Positions 19,065-28,185 of a stretch of 64,000 nt of DNA are shown piece after piece. Source of the stretch: Leptospiraceae bacterium (GTDB lineage Bacteria > Spirochaetota > Leptospiria > Leptospirales > Leptonemataceae); assembly GCA_026005135.1 (NCBI GenBank), contig BPKM01000001.1, positions 434,001 to 498,000 on the forward strand, in the 5' to 3' direction. A program made the translations under genes and the position numbers. Each line of letters begins with the position of its first letter. Positions within the stretch are counted from its first letter, which is position 1. The notes beneath the pieces are model-generated. The model had not been told where the DNA came from. It searched no databases and saw only the letters and a program-made list of their open reading frames with translations.

Positions 19065-19605
19065 TACAGAGAACTTTTCTTTCCTGTAAAATACAATTTT
19101 CTTTTATTTGTTCTTCGCTAATTTTTAATGAACCTTTTCCTTCTTTACCATCGTTCTGGAATATACCTTTAAAAATTGTTCCATCATTAAAACGATAAAT
19201 ACCTTCTCCTTCTCGAAAACCAGCTTTAAAGTTTCCAACGTATATATCTCCGTTTTTAAAGTTATAAGTTCCTTCGCCATCTCTTAAATCATCTTTATAT
19301 TCACCTTCGTATATATCACCATTTGCATATGTCATTTTACCTTTTCCATGACGTAAACCATTTTTAAATTCACCTTCATAAATATCCCCTGATTCATAAA
19401 CATATTTACCTTTACCATTTATACAATCGCCAGAAATACAACCTTTGTTTAAATTCCTTGATTGTACATCATTTTGACTATTCTCAATTTGTTTTTCTTC
19501 TGATGGTATTTCACCAGAATTATCAACTTGATTTGTTGTAGATGCACAGAAAACAAAAGAGAATAATATTATAATTTGTATCGGGAATAAAATATATTTT
19601 TTCAT
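19057..19605 (-). CDS. MORN-repeat lipoprotein
   Basis: 182 residues from the ATG at 19605 (a second ATG lies 3 codons upstream). The signal sequence ends FSFVFCAS, a lipobox-like site with Cys for lipidation. After a polar linker come about four MORN repeats of roughly 23 residues: YESGDIYEGEFKNGLRHGKG, YANGDIYEGEYKDDLRDGEG, FKNGDIYVGNFKAGFREGEG, FNDGTIFKGIFQNDGKEGKG. MORN repeats form a beta-sheet that often mediates protein or membrane contacts. Four cysteines (GCISGDC near the start, two near the end) could form disulfides. Confidence 0.85.
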   Translation of the reverse strand: MKKYILFPIQIIILFSFVFCASTTNQVDNSGEIPSEEKQIENSQNDVQSRNLNKGCISGDCINGKGKYVYESGDIYEGEFKNGLRHGKGKMTYANGDIYEGEYKDDLRDGEGTYNFKNGDIYVGNFKAGFREGEGIYRFNDGTIFKGIFQNDGKEGKGSLKISEEQIKENCILQERKVLCND

Positions 19606-19695
19606 ATTATCCATTATTGTTAAACAAAATAAATGTCAACAAAATTATAATTTGCTTTTAAGTAAACGATCAATTTATATTTTCGTAAATTATTT

Positions 19696-20213
19696 TAGGC
19701 ACATAATATTTCTACGTCTTCTTCTACAAGCTCCTTGCCCTGTAAAATCGATGCTCTATCCTGATTTCTGTAACACTTGTTACAAATTCACGGCTAATTT
19801 CCCTTAACGGCACCCTCAATAGAATACCTTATTATCAAATCTTCTATAACATTCCCATTCTATTAGTAATCTTATAATATGACTTATACTATAACCCGTC
19901 ATTTGATATATCCTTTAATAATTGATGAATATTCTGACTTACTCTTATAGAATAATGTTCATAATCATTACATATTATTTGATAGATTTTTTTACTGGTT
20001 TTCTTTTGATTTGCTAATTTTTTTAGATCTTTCTATATATTTAGAAATAAGAAACAAAAACATATCCGAATAGCTTGAATGATGATTTCTTAGATCCTGC
20101 AAATCATCTTTATAGGGTAAATAAATCATAAAGTGTAAAATAGTCAGTATTACTTGATGCTTCCAGTTCTTGGTTAGGACTTTGTGATATTTTTTCTAAT
20201 ATAAGTAGCCATC
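19696..20213 (-). pseudogene. DUF1564-like ribbon-helix-helix gene, degraded copy
   Basis: Paralogue of the intact gene at 28278-28796, clearly inactivated. Reading from the ATG at 20213 the frame shifts at about codon 9 (one extra C at 20187) and hits TAA at 20175-20177. Further differences by hand alignment are a +1 insertion in the CTAAAAAAATTAGC stretch, a 2-base loss just before ATGACGGG, and a 1-base loss before the AGGGAAATT block. Long runs near the 3' end remain almost identical to the intact gene, so the duplication is fairly recent. Net effect: no full-length product. Confidence 0.92.
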
Positions 20214-20308
20214 AATATAATAGTCTATTTTTTATTAAAAATCTTACCAAAAAAATACGAGATGAAAATCAAATTTTTTAATGATAAAATCACAATTTAG
20301 AAGCAGTA

Positions 20309-20331
20309 TTTATAGAAACTATAAATTATAC
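20309..20331 (-). promoter_or_regulatory. -10 box and perfect palindrome upstream of the pseudogene
   Basis: Minus-strand TATAAT (20326-20331) overlaps a perfect inverted repeat ATTTATAG-N3-CTATAAAT (20309-20327). The same arrangement, with one arm mismatch, is found ahead of the intact copy at 28163-28185. Confidence 0.55.
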
Positions 20332-20336
20332 GGCAT

Positions 20337-20600
20337 TCATTGATCGCTTACGCTTTTTAAAAACTTTCTAAACGAATACTGTTCAATACTATAGTTTGCA
20401 TCTTCTAAATCAGTTTTGAATTTTTGTAAAAGTTCTTCTTTTTTGATTTTATCTTGTTCTAATTGATATAGAGCGATAATTCCAATAATTTTAGCATTAC
20501 GATATAATTCAATTGCTTCTGTAAAATTTTTAAATCTCATCAATTCATCTGCAGAGGAAATTTTATTTTTTATTACATTCAAGTCTATGCTCAGATTCAT
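20337..20600 (-). pseudogene. C-terminal fragment of a frameshifted TPR-like gene, ending in the repeat unit
   Basis: 87-codon frame continuing the helical-repeat protein encoded just upstream at 20563-21084. The junction is an A6 tract (minus strand, 20566-20571); with five As the two frames join as ...ECNKNKISSADELMRF.... The segment FTEAIELYRNAKIIGIIALY reads like a TPR-type helix pair. The final codons (VSDQ and stop) lie inside the DUF1564-like repeat unit, so the original C terminus may have been cut off when that unit arrived. It could also be translated separately from the ATG at 20600. Confidence 0.6.
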
Positions 20601-21084
20601 GAATTAAAAAATAAGGAGCATTAATCTGATCTTGTTCTAAATTAGATAGTTTTATAGCAATATTACTTGATATTTCAATTGCTCTTTTTCTATAAAAGTC
20701 AGTAAATTGTTCTAAAAGTTGATTTGATACATTTCTGCTTTTTAAAAATAAGTTATATGCTTTTAGTAATTCTCCAGAATAATATGCTTCTACACCTTTT
20801 TTATACATATCTGCAGCTTCGTCATAGTTTTTCTGAGAATTCTGAACTTCTGCTTTATAATGTCTTAGAACTTTACCTAATTTTCTTAAATTATTTTCTA
20901 CTTCGTCTTTTAGTTTAGGAATTTTCTTACTGGCGATATGTTTTTCTAAATAATCTGAAGGTTCTAATTGAATAAGAGGATTATTTTCTAAGGTAATATT
21001 TTTACTATCATTTTTCGGTTGAGTTTGCGAATATAGAATATTTAAAGGTACTATGGTTAAAATAAAAAGTATTATTTGCTTCAT
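20563..21084 (-). CDS. Exported helical-repeat (TPR-like) protein, N-terminal part
   Basis: 173 residues with a signal peptide (MKQIILFILTIVPLNILYSQ). The mature part is helical, with a TPR-like pair YDEAADMYKKGVEAYYSGEL and LKAYNLFLKSRNVSNQL. The frame ends ECNKK right after an A6 tract; coding sequence continues in the next frame (see 20337-20600). So this is probably the first part of a roughly 245-residue periplasmic protein. Its start codon overlaps the start of the divergent gene at 21053 by 32 bp. Confidence 0.65.
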   Translation of the reverse strand: MKQIILFILTIVPLNILYSQTQPKNDSKNITLENNPLIQLEPSDYLEKHIASKKIPKLKDEVENNLRKLGKVLRHYKAEVQNSQKNYDEAADMYKKGVEAYYSGELLKAYNLFLKSRNVSNQLLEQFTDFYRKRAIEISSNIAIKLSNLEQDQINAPYFLIHESEHRLECNKK

Positions 21085-23290
21085 AAAGCCTCTTTTATTT
21101 GTTATTTTATTTTTTTCTATTATAACACAACCTCTTTTTTCTTTTGCAGATTATTTCATTGAAAATAATAAATATTATAATCTAAAAAATTATCGGTCAA
21201 ATCAAATCTTTTCTAAAACATATTTTAGAAACTTAATTTCTTATTATTTTTATGATCAGAAAAATCGATCTGATATTTTACATTTCTTACAGAAAGAACA
21301 ACCAGAATTTTACTGGTTAGCAAAGCAATTATGGGATCTAGAAAATCAATTTAAAAAAACATATAATCCAGCAATAAAAATATGGTTAGAATATTTTCGA
21401 TTAGAAAGTGTTAAGGAATATGATTATTCTGAGATTATAAAAAATTGTGATTATTTTGGAGATATATTTTGTAATTGGTTAAAGGATTTAGATTTTATTT
21501 ATAAAACCTATTATAAAAATAATAAACAACTTAATTTTGAAGATTATTATATTATTTTAAAACGTTTAGAAATTTATTTAACAAAATCTTATTATATTCC
21601 TTTTATGTATCAAACAGGTAAATGGTTACCTGAGTTTTTAAGAAAAATTGGTTTGAATCTTGAATCTGCTATTATCTTAAAAAATATGTTTTATAGACAA
21701 AATGAAGAAATACAAAAAAAATTGTCACAGGAATTAATTTATTCTATTTTTTTATCTGGTGATCCAGATTATGCTATTAAAATTTTTATCAATTCTGGAG
21801 AATCAGAAATCAAATATCAAAATTCGACTTATAATATATTTAATATAATTTCTCTTTCTAAAAATTTTGATTTAACTATTAATATTTTAAAAGACGAAAC
21901 AAATATTAATTACTGGAATTTAGAAGGAACAATTGATATATGGACTAAATTTCCTATAACAAAATATTTAATAAAAATACGATTGGTAGATTTAATATAC
22001 TGGAAAAATAAAAATCATAACGAAGCAATTGTATTACTGGAACGATTAATAGCAAATAAAGATTTAAATGAATTAGAAAAACAATATGCCAGACTAATCC
22101 AGTCAAGAATATTATATAATACGAATATTGAATTAGCACAACGTATAGCCGAAGATGTTCAATTTAAAGCACAAGAAAAAGGTTTTTATTTATTAGAATA
22201 TTATGCAACAATATGGAATGGTTGGTGTTTATATAAATTAAATAAATATTATCCAGCAAATATTGAATTTACAAAAGCATATAATATATCAAATAGACAT
22301 TTTCCTCAAATTTCTAAATATTCTGTATATTTAGGATTATTATTAACAAAACGTAAATTCCAGGTTACAGATATAAATCAGATTAAAAACTTAGAAAATA
22401 TTTTTAATGATTATATTCCTGATAGTTATTTTTTTTCTACAATAGAATGGGTCCCAGAAGATATACATTATGATATATGGAAGGATATTTATATAGAATA
22501 TTTAAACCAAAATAAGAAATATGATGAATTAAAAAAATATATATTGCAAAATTATATTGAAAACTGGTTTTTTGAACAATCTAAAAATCCGGGTAGTTAT
22601 ACCGGATTATATACAAGTGCATTATATTGTAAGTATATAAAGTGCAATTATAATTACGAAATTATTTTTAATAATACTACAGATATAAATAATATTCCAA
22701 AAAATAATTATATATTATTATATCAAACATCAAAATATTATTATGCTTTTATTAATGTTAATAATATCAATTTATTACAATTCGAGAAAAATTCTTCTGG
22801 TAAATCAGAATTAATACAAAAATTAAAGGAATATAAGAATTATACTTTATACTTAAATCCTCATGTAGATATTACACATAAAGAATTATTTAGTAATTCA
22901 AATAATACATTACAATTTTCTTTATTGTATAAAAATCATAATTTAATCACACAATTATTAACTGAATCTTTGAATCAAGCAAATGATCGTAATATTAATG
23001 TTATAAATAATAATAACTGTAAATTAAATACTGTAGGGGAAGAAATCATCTTATCACAAAAAATTAAAATAAAAAGTGATTATCCATATTTAACAAAATT
23101 TTTTTGTAATAATGGAATTTATATAAGGTTATGGGATTTAGAACGTTTCTTTCCAGAAAATAAAATAGTTTATTTTTATGATATGGGAAATGAACCAGAA
23201 TTATATCAAACCTTATATTATACGGCAATGCAAAAAAACTGGTTATTAATTGAAATTATTAATAATAATATATTATTCATTAGAAATTGA
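21053..23290 (+). CDS. Large hypothetical exported protein with helical repeats
   Basis: 745 residues. An N-terminal hydrophobic segment (residues about 8-32, ending SFA) looks like a signal peptide. The middle 400 residues are helical with TPR-like spacing (for example NEAIVLLERLIANKDLNELE and YATIWNGWCLYKLNKYYPAN). The last 250 residues turn beta-rich, with YYYAFINVNNINLLQF and YTLYLNPHVDITHKELF, vaguely reminiscent of a CHAT-type caspase-like domain but lacking a clear His-Cys dyad. I assign no function. Divergent start overlap with 21084 and an 18-bp tail overlap with the next gene. Confidence 0.65.
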   Translation: MVKIKSIICFIKPLLFVILFFSIITQPLFSFADYFIENNKYYNLKNYRSNQIFSKTYFRNLISYYFYDQKNRSDILHFLQKEQPEFYWLAKQLWDLENQFKKTYNPAIKIWLEYFRLESVKEYDYSEIIKNCDYFGDIFCNWLKDLDFIYKTYYKNNKQLNFEDYYIILKRLEIYLTKSYYIPFMYQTGKWLPEFLRKIGLNLESAIILKNMFYRQNEEIQKKLSQELIYSIFLSGDPDYAIKIFINSGESEIKYQNSTYNIFNIISLSKNFDLTINILKDETNINYWNLEGTIDIWTKFPITKYLIKIRLVDLIYWKNKNHNEAIVLLERLIANKDLNELEKQYARLIQSRILYNTNIELAQRIAEDVQFKAQEKGFYLLEYYATIWNGWCLYKLNKYYPANIEFTKAYNISNRHFPQISKYSVYLGLLLTKRKFQVTDINQIKNLENIFNDYIPDSYFFSTIEWVPEDIHYDIWKDIYIEYLNQNKKYDELKKYILQNYIENWFFEQSKNPGSYTGLYTSALYCKYIKCNYNYEIIFNNTTDINNIPKNNYILLYQTSKYYYAFINVNNINLLQFEKNSSGKSELIQKLKEYKNYTLYLNPHVDITHKELFSNSNNTLQFSLLYKNHNLITQLLTESLNQANDRNINVINNNNCKLNTVGEEIILSQKIKIKSDYPYLTKFFCNNGIYIRLWDLERFFPENKIVYFYDMGNEPELYQTLYYTAMQKNWLLIEIINNNILFIRN

Positions 23291-24463
23291 TTCGTATTGG
23301 ATTTGAATGTTTTTTTGTATTTTATCTGATTCCTTTATTAAATTTTCTAAATCTGTTTCTCCATATAAAGCAAAAACACCAATTCTATCTATGTTTTTAT
23401 TTTCATAATTCGTTATGGTGTTTTGTTTTTTTAAAATTTTATGAAAATAATAATAATTAGAAAAAAATAAATCCTTGGGAAAATATAAGTTTTTGAAAAT
23501 GCCTTCTTTTTGTAAAATATATTCAATAAGCATAGCTTTATTTTTTGGTGTTTGTAGTTTTTTGAGAATGTTTCGTTTTAATGATTCATAATTTTTACCT
23601 GTATAAATTTGAATTAGATATTCAAAATAGGGAATACCAGTTATCTCTGGTATTAAAAAATCACAAATAAACTCTCCTCCTACTTCTGGTGCAGCTTCTA
23701 TAAAAAATATATGATTATCATTAACAATAAATTCAGCTAAGAAAGGTCCTATAAATAATTTTGTTTTTTTTATAATATAATTAGAAATCTGAAAAATTTT
23801 ATATTTTATATGATAAGATAAATCATTAGGATAAAAATGACTTTTATCGCAGAATAATAATTCTTTATGATTCAAATTTTTATTTTTCTGGGTAATTAAT
23901 AAGGGATAAAGCTGTTTATCTATAATAAAACCAAAAAATATATATTCTTTTCCTTCGTAATAAGGTTCAATGATATACTCTTTTTGATTTATCCATTTAT
24001 ATATATTTTCTTTATTATTTTCTATAAATATATTTCTTTTGCCATAAGAAGATTGATGTTTAATAATCCATTTTTTAGCATTAAAAATATTTTTTATAAT
24101 ATGTTTTTGATATTTTAATTCTGGATATTGAATTGCAATAGAAAGAATATTTTTCTTATTCTCGTAAATTTTTATAGATTCTATAGGATTATGAAGCAAT
24201 TGAAACATTTTTGCTAATTCATTAGCAATTTGAATATTTTTTCCAAATGAACGTGAATAAATACCTGATAGTTTTTTTGCAAAAGGTTTTAATAATTTGT
24301 AAATTGTATCTTTATCCTGGATAGAAGAAATAAAAAAATAATCACAATAATATTTTCCTTCTGCTTCTGGATTTTGATCAATACCAATAATTGGTATATT
24401 TAAATTCTTTAAGGCTATTAATAGCGGTATTTGATTGCTACCAGTTCCTAAGCTAACAAACAT
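23273..24463 (-). CDS. ATP-grasp-fold enzyme, substrate unknown
   Basis: 396 residues. The N terminus is a pre-ATP-grasp Rossmann-like domain ([36 protein letters not shown]). The ATP-grasp core follows: [16 protein letters not shown] (ATP-contacting Lys and Gly-rich loop), [18 protein letters not shown] (the IIE..EG.EY step), and the metal site [23 protein letters not shown]. These match carboxylate-amine ligases of the carbamoyl-phosphate synthase/PurK type. The C-terminal 100 residues are unassigned. Probably ligates or phosphorylates a small carboxylate. Stands alone between two unrelated genes. Confidence 0.8.
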   Translation of the reverse strand: MFVSLGTGSNQIPLLIALKNLNIPIIGIDQNPEAEGKYYCDYFFISSIQDKDTIYKLLKPFAKKLSGIYSRSFGKNIQIANELAKMFQLLHNPIESIKIYENKKNILSIAIQYPELKYQKHIIKNIFNAKKWIIKHQSSYGKRNIFIENNKENIYKWINQKEYIIEPYYEGKEYIFFGFIIDKQLYPLLITQKNKNLNHKELLFCDKSHFYPNDLSYHIKYKIFQISNYIIKKTKLFIGPFLAEFIVNDNHIFFIEAAPEVGGEFICDFLIPEITGIPYFEYLIQIYTGKNYESLKRNILKKLQTPKNKAMLIEYILQKEGIFKNLYFPKDLFFSNYYYFHKILKKQNTITNYENKNIDRIGVFALYGETDLENLIKESDKIQKNIQIQYESISNE

Positions 24464-24507
24464 ATTTTTTATTTTGCCATATTATCATTCTATCCGATAA
24501 AATCAAT

Positions 24508-25368
24508 ATGTTAAGAGGAATTTATACAGCAGCAACAGGAATGATAATGAATCAATATAAAATGGATGTTATTGCGAATAATCTTGCTAATGTTGATAAA
24601 ACAGCATTTAAAAGCGATGATGCAATATTTAAATCTTTTCCCGAAATGTTGATTAGAAGAACACGTGATGATGGATTAGGTTGGGTTCCTATTGGTAGTT
24701 TCGATTTAGCTCCTGTTGTTGGAAAATTAGGAACTGGCGTGGAGTTAAATGAAATTTTTACAAGATTTGAACAGGGTCCTGTAAAAAAAACAGATAATCC
24801 TTTCGATTTAATGATAGATGATAGGAATAATAAAACACCTGGTTTTTTTGTTGTTTTAACAGATAGAGGAGAAAAATTAACAAGAAGTGGATCATTTATT
24901 CTTGATAAAGATGGTTATCTTGTAACACCAGAAGGATTTCCTTTAATGGGAGAAAAAGGACCTATTAAGGTTTCTCGTTGGAATTGGGTAGTTAAAGAAA
25001 ATGGAGAAATATGGATTAATAGAAAATATGGTAATGATCCACAAATTGGAACCAATGAAACACAGAATCAATGGGAAGATCCAGTATTATTGGATCGAAT
25101 TAAAATTCGAACAGTGGAGTTTCCCCGCGAGTTAAAAAAAGAAGGTAGTAGTTTTTATTCTATAACACCCGAATCAGGTCCTATGTTAGAATTTAAAGAA
25201 GAACGTTTTCCTTTAATATTACAGGGATATTTAGAAGCATCAAATGTAAATATTGTAAGAGAAATGACGAAAATGATTGAAGTACAAAGAGAGTACGAAG
25301 CAAACCAAAAATCTATAACAACCCATGATGGTTTATTAGGAAAATTAATTAATGAAGTTGCTCGTTAA
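24508..25368 (+). CDS. flgF: Flagellar basal-body rod protein FlgF
   Basis: 286 residues. N terminus [20 protein letters not shown] and the flagellar rod signature [15 protein letters not shown], a middle part with NPFDLMI and [20 protein letters not shown], and the C-terminal [20 protein letters not shown] then [14 protein letters not shown]. This is the rod/hook-basal-body family; the N-terminal MLRG and the middle insert [13 protein letters not shown] fit FlgF rather than FlgG. In spirochaetes the flagella are periplasmic. It stands without flgG next to it, or at least none is seen in the window. Its stop shares bases with the stop of the opposing gene. Confidence 0.9.
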   Translation: MLRGIYTAATGMIMNQYKMDVIANNLANVDKTAFKSDDAIFKSFPEMLIRRTRDDGLGWVPIGSFDLAPVVGKLGTGVELNEIFTRFEQGPVKKTDNPFDLMIDDRNNKTPGFFVVLTDRGEKLTRSGSFILDKDGYLVTPEGFPLMGEKGPIKVSRWNWVVKENGEIWINRKYGNDPQIGTNETQNQWEDPVLLDRIKIRTVEFPRELKKEGSSFYSITPESGPMLEFKEERFPLILQGYLEASNVNIVREMTKMIEVQREYEANQKSITTHDGLLGKLINEVAR

Positions 25369-25718
25369 TTTTCAATAATAAAGGGAAAAACCTTTTCTAC
25401 TATAACCTGATAAGTAGAACGTCTTTTTTGTACTTTACAATGTTTGATTAATTCTTTTGTTTCGTTTTCGTTTAATTCAAAATAAAAGTGACAGATATCT
25501 CCTGTATCGAATTGAATTTTTCCAGTAATGGTTCTTTTTTCGTCATTAGGATTAATAGCAGTAATTTTAAATGTTCTATAATAGGGAATTTCTTCGATTA
25601 ATTCTACTACCTGTATTTGTATCTTTTTATTATTCTGTGTATTTTGATTTGGGCTCTGGCTCAATATTGGTAATGTACTAAATAAAAATAGAGATAAAAA
25701 TTTCGATAAATATTTCAT
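25365..25718 (-). CDS. Small hypothetical exported protein
   Basis: 117 residues with a signal peptide ([20 protein letters not shown]) and then a polar Asn/Gln linker. The rest is beta-rich: [20 protein letters not shown] and [20 protein letters not shown] suggest a small Ig-like or beta-sandwich domain of a periplasmic protein. Two cysteines (near residues 75 and 93) could form a disulfide. It ends tail-to-tail with flgF, overlapping by 4 bp. No family recognised. Confidence 0.6.
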   Translation of the reverse strand: MKYLSKFLSLFLFSTLPILSQSPNQNTQNNKKIQIQVVELIEEIPYYRTFKITAINPNDEKRTITGKIQFDTGDICHFYFELNENETKELIKHCKVQKRRSTYQVIVEKVFPFIIEN

Positions 25719-25804
25719 ATAAAATCAATTTTGTTTTAATAATCAATAAAATCAATAAAATAATACTTGTTTAAAACCCTTTTTTTAGAAAGATTGATTT
25801 TTAA

Positions 25805-26785
25805 ATGAAGAGATGGTTGTTTTATTGTTTTCTATTGTTCTTAATTAAGAGTATATATGCTCAGGAGCAAATACAAGAAATGATATTTCTTCCTTTAAAA
25901 AAGGAAAATCGATGTTATATTTTTTCTTCTTTAACGGGAGAAAAATTATCTTATTTTGAATGTGAGGATATAGGCAAACAATCTAAGGATTTAATTCCTG
26001 TTAAATTTAAAGGAAAATGGGGTTATATAAATGGTAAAGGTATCTGGATAATTGAACCTAAATTTGATTTTGCAGATAATTTTTATAAGGATTTGGCAAG
26101 AGTAAGAATAAATCAAAAATATGGTTTTATTAATAAAAAAGGAGAAGTCGTTATAGATTTAAAATTTCGTTATGCTGGAAGCTTTATTGATAATGATATA
26201 GCACCCATTCAATGTAATGAAGATAAAAATGATTTATATGGTTATATCGATATTACTGGCAAAATAATTATTCCATGTGAATTTCAAAATGCTTATGAAT
26301 TTATCAATAATGTAGCAAGAGCAAGAAAATGGGATTTATATGGCTATATATTTTACGATAACAAAGATAAAAAAAGAAAAATCTTACAAAATTTCCAATA
26401 TAAACTTGCTGGAGATTTTGGTACAACAATAACTTATGTTTTAAAAAAGAATGGTTTTGTATTTATAGAACCAGATGGTAAAATTAAAAAACAATTAGAT
26501 TCATCTCTTGTACCTGACAGTTTTTCTTTTACAGATCCTCTTGCAAAAATTCAGGATTTAAATACAGGATGGTATGGCTATATTGATAAGGAATTTCGTA
26601 TTCAAATTCCAGCAATTTTTTTAAAAGCAGAAATGTTTTATTTAGGATATGCAAAGGTAATAGGTCCCAAAATTTATCAGAATATAGACATAGATGTAAA
26701 AGAAGTTGAAGAGTCCTATAAAAAAAATAATTATGAAGAATTTTATATAGATACCTTAGGTAGAAGAATTACATTCTGGGATTAA
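25805..26785 (+). CDS. Exported WG-repeat protein
   Basis: 326 residues. Signal peptide of about 20 residues (ends IYAQ). The mature part is built of WG-type repeats: KGKWGYINGKGIWIIEPKFD, QKYGFINKKGEVVIDLKFRY, DLYGYIDITGKIIIPCEFQN and a later GWYGYIDKEFRIQIPA. WG repeats form beta structures used for binding; their ligands are usually unknown. The last 30 bases overlap the end of the convergent NUDIX gene. Confidence 0.85.
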   Translation: MKRWLFYCFLLFLIKSIYAQEQIQEMIFLPLKKENRCYIFSSLTGEKLSYFECEDIGKQSKDLIPVKFKGKWGYINGKGIWIIEPKFDFADNFYKDLARVRINQKYGFINKKGEVVIDLKFRYAGSFIDNDIAPIQCNEDKNDLYGYIDITGKIIIPCEFQNAYEFINNVARARKWDLYGYIFYDNKDKKRKILQNFQYKLAGDFGTTITYVLKKNGFVFIEPDGKIKKQLDSSLVPDSFSFTDPLAKIQDLNTGWYGYIDKEFRIQIPAIFLKAEMFYLGYAKVIGPKIYQNIDIDVKEVEESYKKNNYEEFYIDTLGRRITFWD

Positions 26786-27568
26786 AGGATAATCATAAAT
26801 TTCCATTATAAAAGAAATTAATTTATTTTCTTCATTAAGGGTAAAAAAACCTTTAAAAAAATTCTGATTTAACATATAAGGAAACCAGTAAATATCATCT
26901 TCCCACATTTTATCAAAAGGAATAGAATAGAATAATTTATCAATATTATTAGAAGTTATATATTCTGGAATAGAAAACCATAAGGGCTTCATTTCTTCTG
27001 TTTCTTCTGGATTTCCCGAAAAATCGGTACAATAAAAAACATAACCTTCTATATCTGGATTTTCTGAATTTTTAAATGTAAAGTATAATTTTCCTGTATA
27101 TATAAGACGATTGGGTATTAAATGACATTCCTCGTATATTTCTCTTTTTGCTGCCATAAGAATTGTTTCTTCTTTTTTTACTTTGCCACCGAAACCGTTA
27201 TAATATTCTTTCCCAAAACCTCTTTTCTTTTTTCCTAAGAGCATTCTATCCTTATTTTTTAAAAATGTTAAAGTATATGCTCGAAATGATAAATATTGAA
27301 TTTCTTTGTTTAAAGAGATTTCTGGTATTAATAAATTTTCATTCAAAATAATTGACATATCATAATCTTTAAAATAATCAATCAGTTTTTTGTGGTTTAT
27401 AATAATTTCATTAAATGGCATCTTTAAGTAATTTAAAATTTTTATAAATATTAATATATGTTCTATATTTTTAGATAAAATTTTACTTTTAAAATTAATA
27501 TTATATAATTGATATTGTAGTTGGATTTGATTTTCCTTTAAAAATATAAATAATGTATTATTTTTCAT
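26756..27568 (-). CDS. NUDIX hydrolase (MTH1-like) with an extra N-terminal domain
   Basis: 270 residues. The Nudix box is GGKVKKEETILMAAKREIYE plus EC (GX5EX7REUXEE pattern) near residues 130-152, preceded by KKRGFGKEYYNGF, which closely resembles the MTH1 lineage of 8-oxo-dGTP diphosphatases. The later DDIYWFPYMLNQNFFKGFF fits the end of MTH1 (ddsyWFP.ll....F.g.f). Unusually there are about 90 residues in front with no clear motif, so the protein is longer than MTH1. Probably sanitises oxidised nucleotides. Confidence 0.85.
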   Translation of the reverse strand: MKNNTLFIFLKENQIQLQYQLYNINFKSKILSKNIEHILIFIKILNYLKMPFNEIIINHKKLIDYFKDYDMSIILNENLLIPEISLNKEIQYLSFRAYTLTFLKNKDRMLLGKKKRGFGKEYYNGFGGKVKKEETILMAAKREIYEECHLIPNRLIYTGKLYFTFKNSENPDIEGYVFYCTDFSGNPEETEEMKPLWFSIPEYITSNNIDKLFYSIPFDKMWEDDIYWFPYMLNQNFFKGFFTLNEENKLISFIMEIYDYPLIPECNSST

Positions 27569-27689
27569 ATAGAAAATCTGGTTTTATTTATAACAGATTT
27601 AATATTTTACAATATTTTAGTTGAAAGATTTATAAGAAACAATTTTTTGGGGTATAGAATAAAATAATGCACTAATTATATCAAAGTTT

Positions 27690-28118
27690 ATGAAGTTAGT
27701 TACAGTATCTGATTTAATGAGTAGAAAATTAATAACAGTAAATCCAGAAGATAAAGTTATTGATATTATTGATTTATTTGAAAAACATAAAGTTCATCAT
27801 TTACCAGTAAAAGATAAAAAATCAAAAGAAATTATTGGAATGGTTTCTGATAAAGATGTGGCAAGTTTTTTAAATATTCTAAAACTAATTTCTACAAAAA
27901 ATTACTCGTTAAAAGTTGAGGATATAATGACAACACCTATATTTGCTTATTATGATGATGTTGGTATTGATCAAGCAGCAAAAGCAATGCTTGATAATAA
28001 AATTCATGCAATTCTAGTTGTATCGAAAGAAACAGAAGAGTATATAGGTATTATTACATCAACGGATCTATTAAAATATTTATCAGAAAATAAGCAATAT
28101 AAAGGATTTGATGCCTAA
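27690..28118 (+). CDS. Tandem CBS-domain protein
   Basis: 142 residues consisting of two CBS domains: MSRKLITVNPEDKVIDIIDL with HHLPVKDKKSKEIIGMVSDK, and DIMTTPIFAYYDDVGIDQAA with HAILVVSKETEEYIGIITST. A stand-alone CBS pair normally binds an adenine nucleotide and acts as an energy or ionic sensor. No partner domain is attached. It lies 20-160 bp ahead of the DUF1564-like unit but on the evidence is not functionally tied to it. Confidence 0.88.
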   Translation: MKLVTVSDLMSRKLITVNPEDKVIDIIDLFEKHKVHHLPVKDKKSKEIIGMVSDKDVASFLNILKLISTKNYSLKVEDIMTTPIFAYYDDVGIDQAAKAMLDNKIHAILVVSKETEEYIGIITSTDLLKYLSENKQYKGFDA

Positions 28119-28139
28119 TTTACCATTAAATAAAAAATC

Positions 28140-28185
28140 TTGTAAGCGTTCAAAGAAAGCCGTATAATTTATAGTTCCTATTAAT
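28140..28185 (+). promoter_or_regulatory. Promoter with overlapping palindrome ahead of the DUF1564-like gene
   Basis: -35 TTGTAA (28140-28145), 17-base spacer, perfect -10 TATAAT (28163-28168). Overlapping the -10 is an inverted repeat ATTTATAG-N3-CTATTAAT (28167-28185), 7 of 8 arm positions matching. The decayed copy has the same -10 and an exact version of the palindrome. About 95-100 bases of untranslated leader follow before the ATG at 28278. The palindrome is a natural autorepression site for a ribbon-helix-helix protein (inference). Confidence 0.6.

Larger units (their letters stand above)
19668..20352 (-). repeat. DUF1564-like repeat unit, decayed copy
   Basis: About 685 bp that match, on the minus strand, the unit at 28142-28823 (plus) along its whole length: promoter and palindrome, a leader of about 100 bases, the coding region and about 30 bases beyond the stop. 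Similarity begins at GTAAGCG and ends at AAATTGATC in both. Flanking sequence is unrelated. No terminal inverted repeats or transposase are visible, so the copying mechanism is unknown. Confidence 0.9.

Noticed and set aside
19612-19639. TTGACA at 19634-19639 as a promoter for the MORN lipoprotein gene
   Set aside because: A -10 at normal spacing would fall on the first start codon, so a transcript from it would barely include the gene start; not annotated.
22500-23290. CHAT-type protease domain at the end of the 745-residue protein
   Set aside because: Only a loose resemblance; no convincing His and Cys pair, so it is not claimed.
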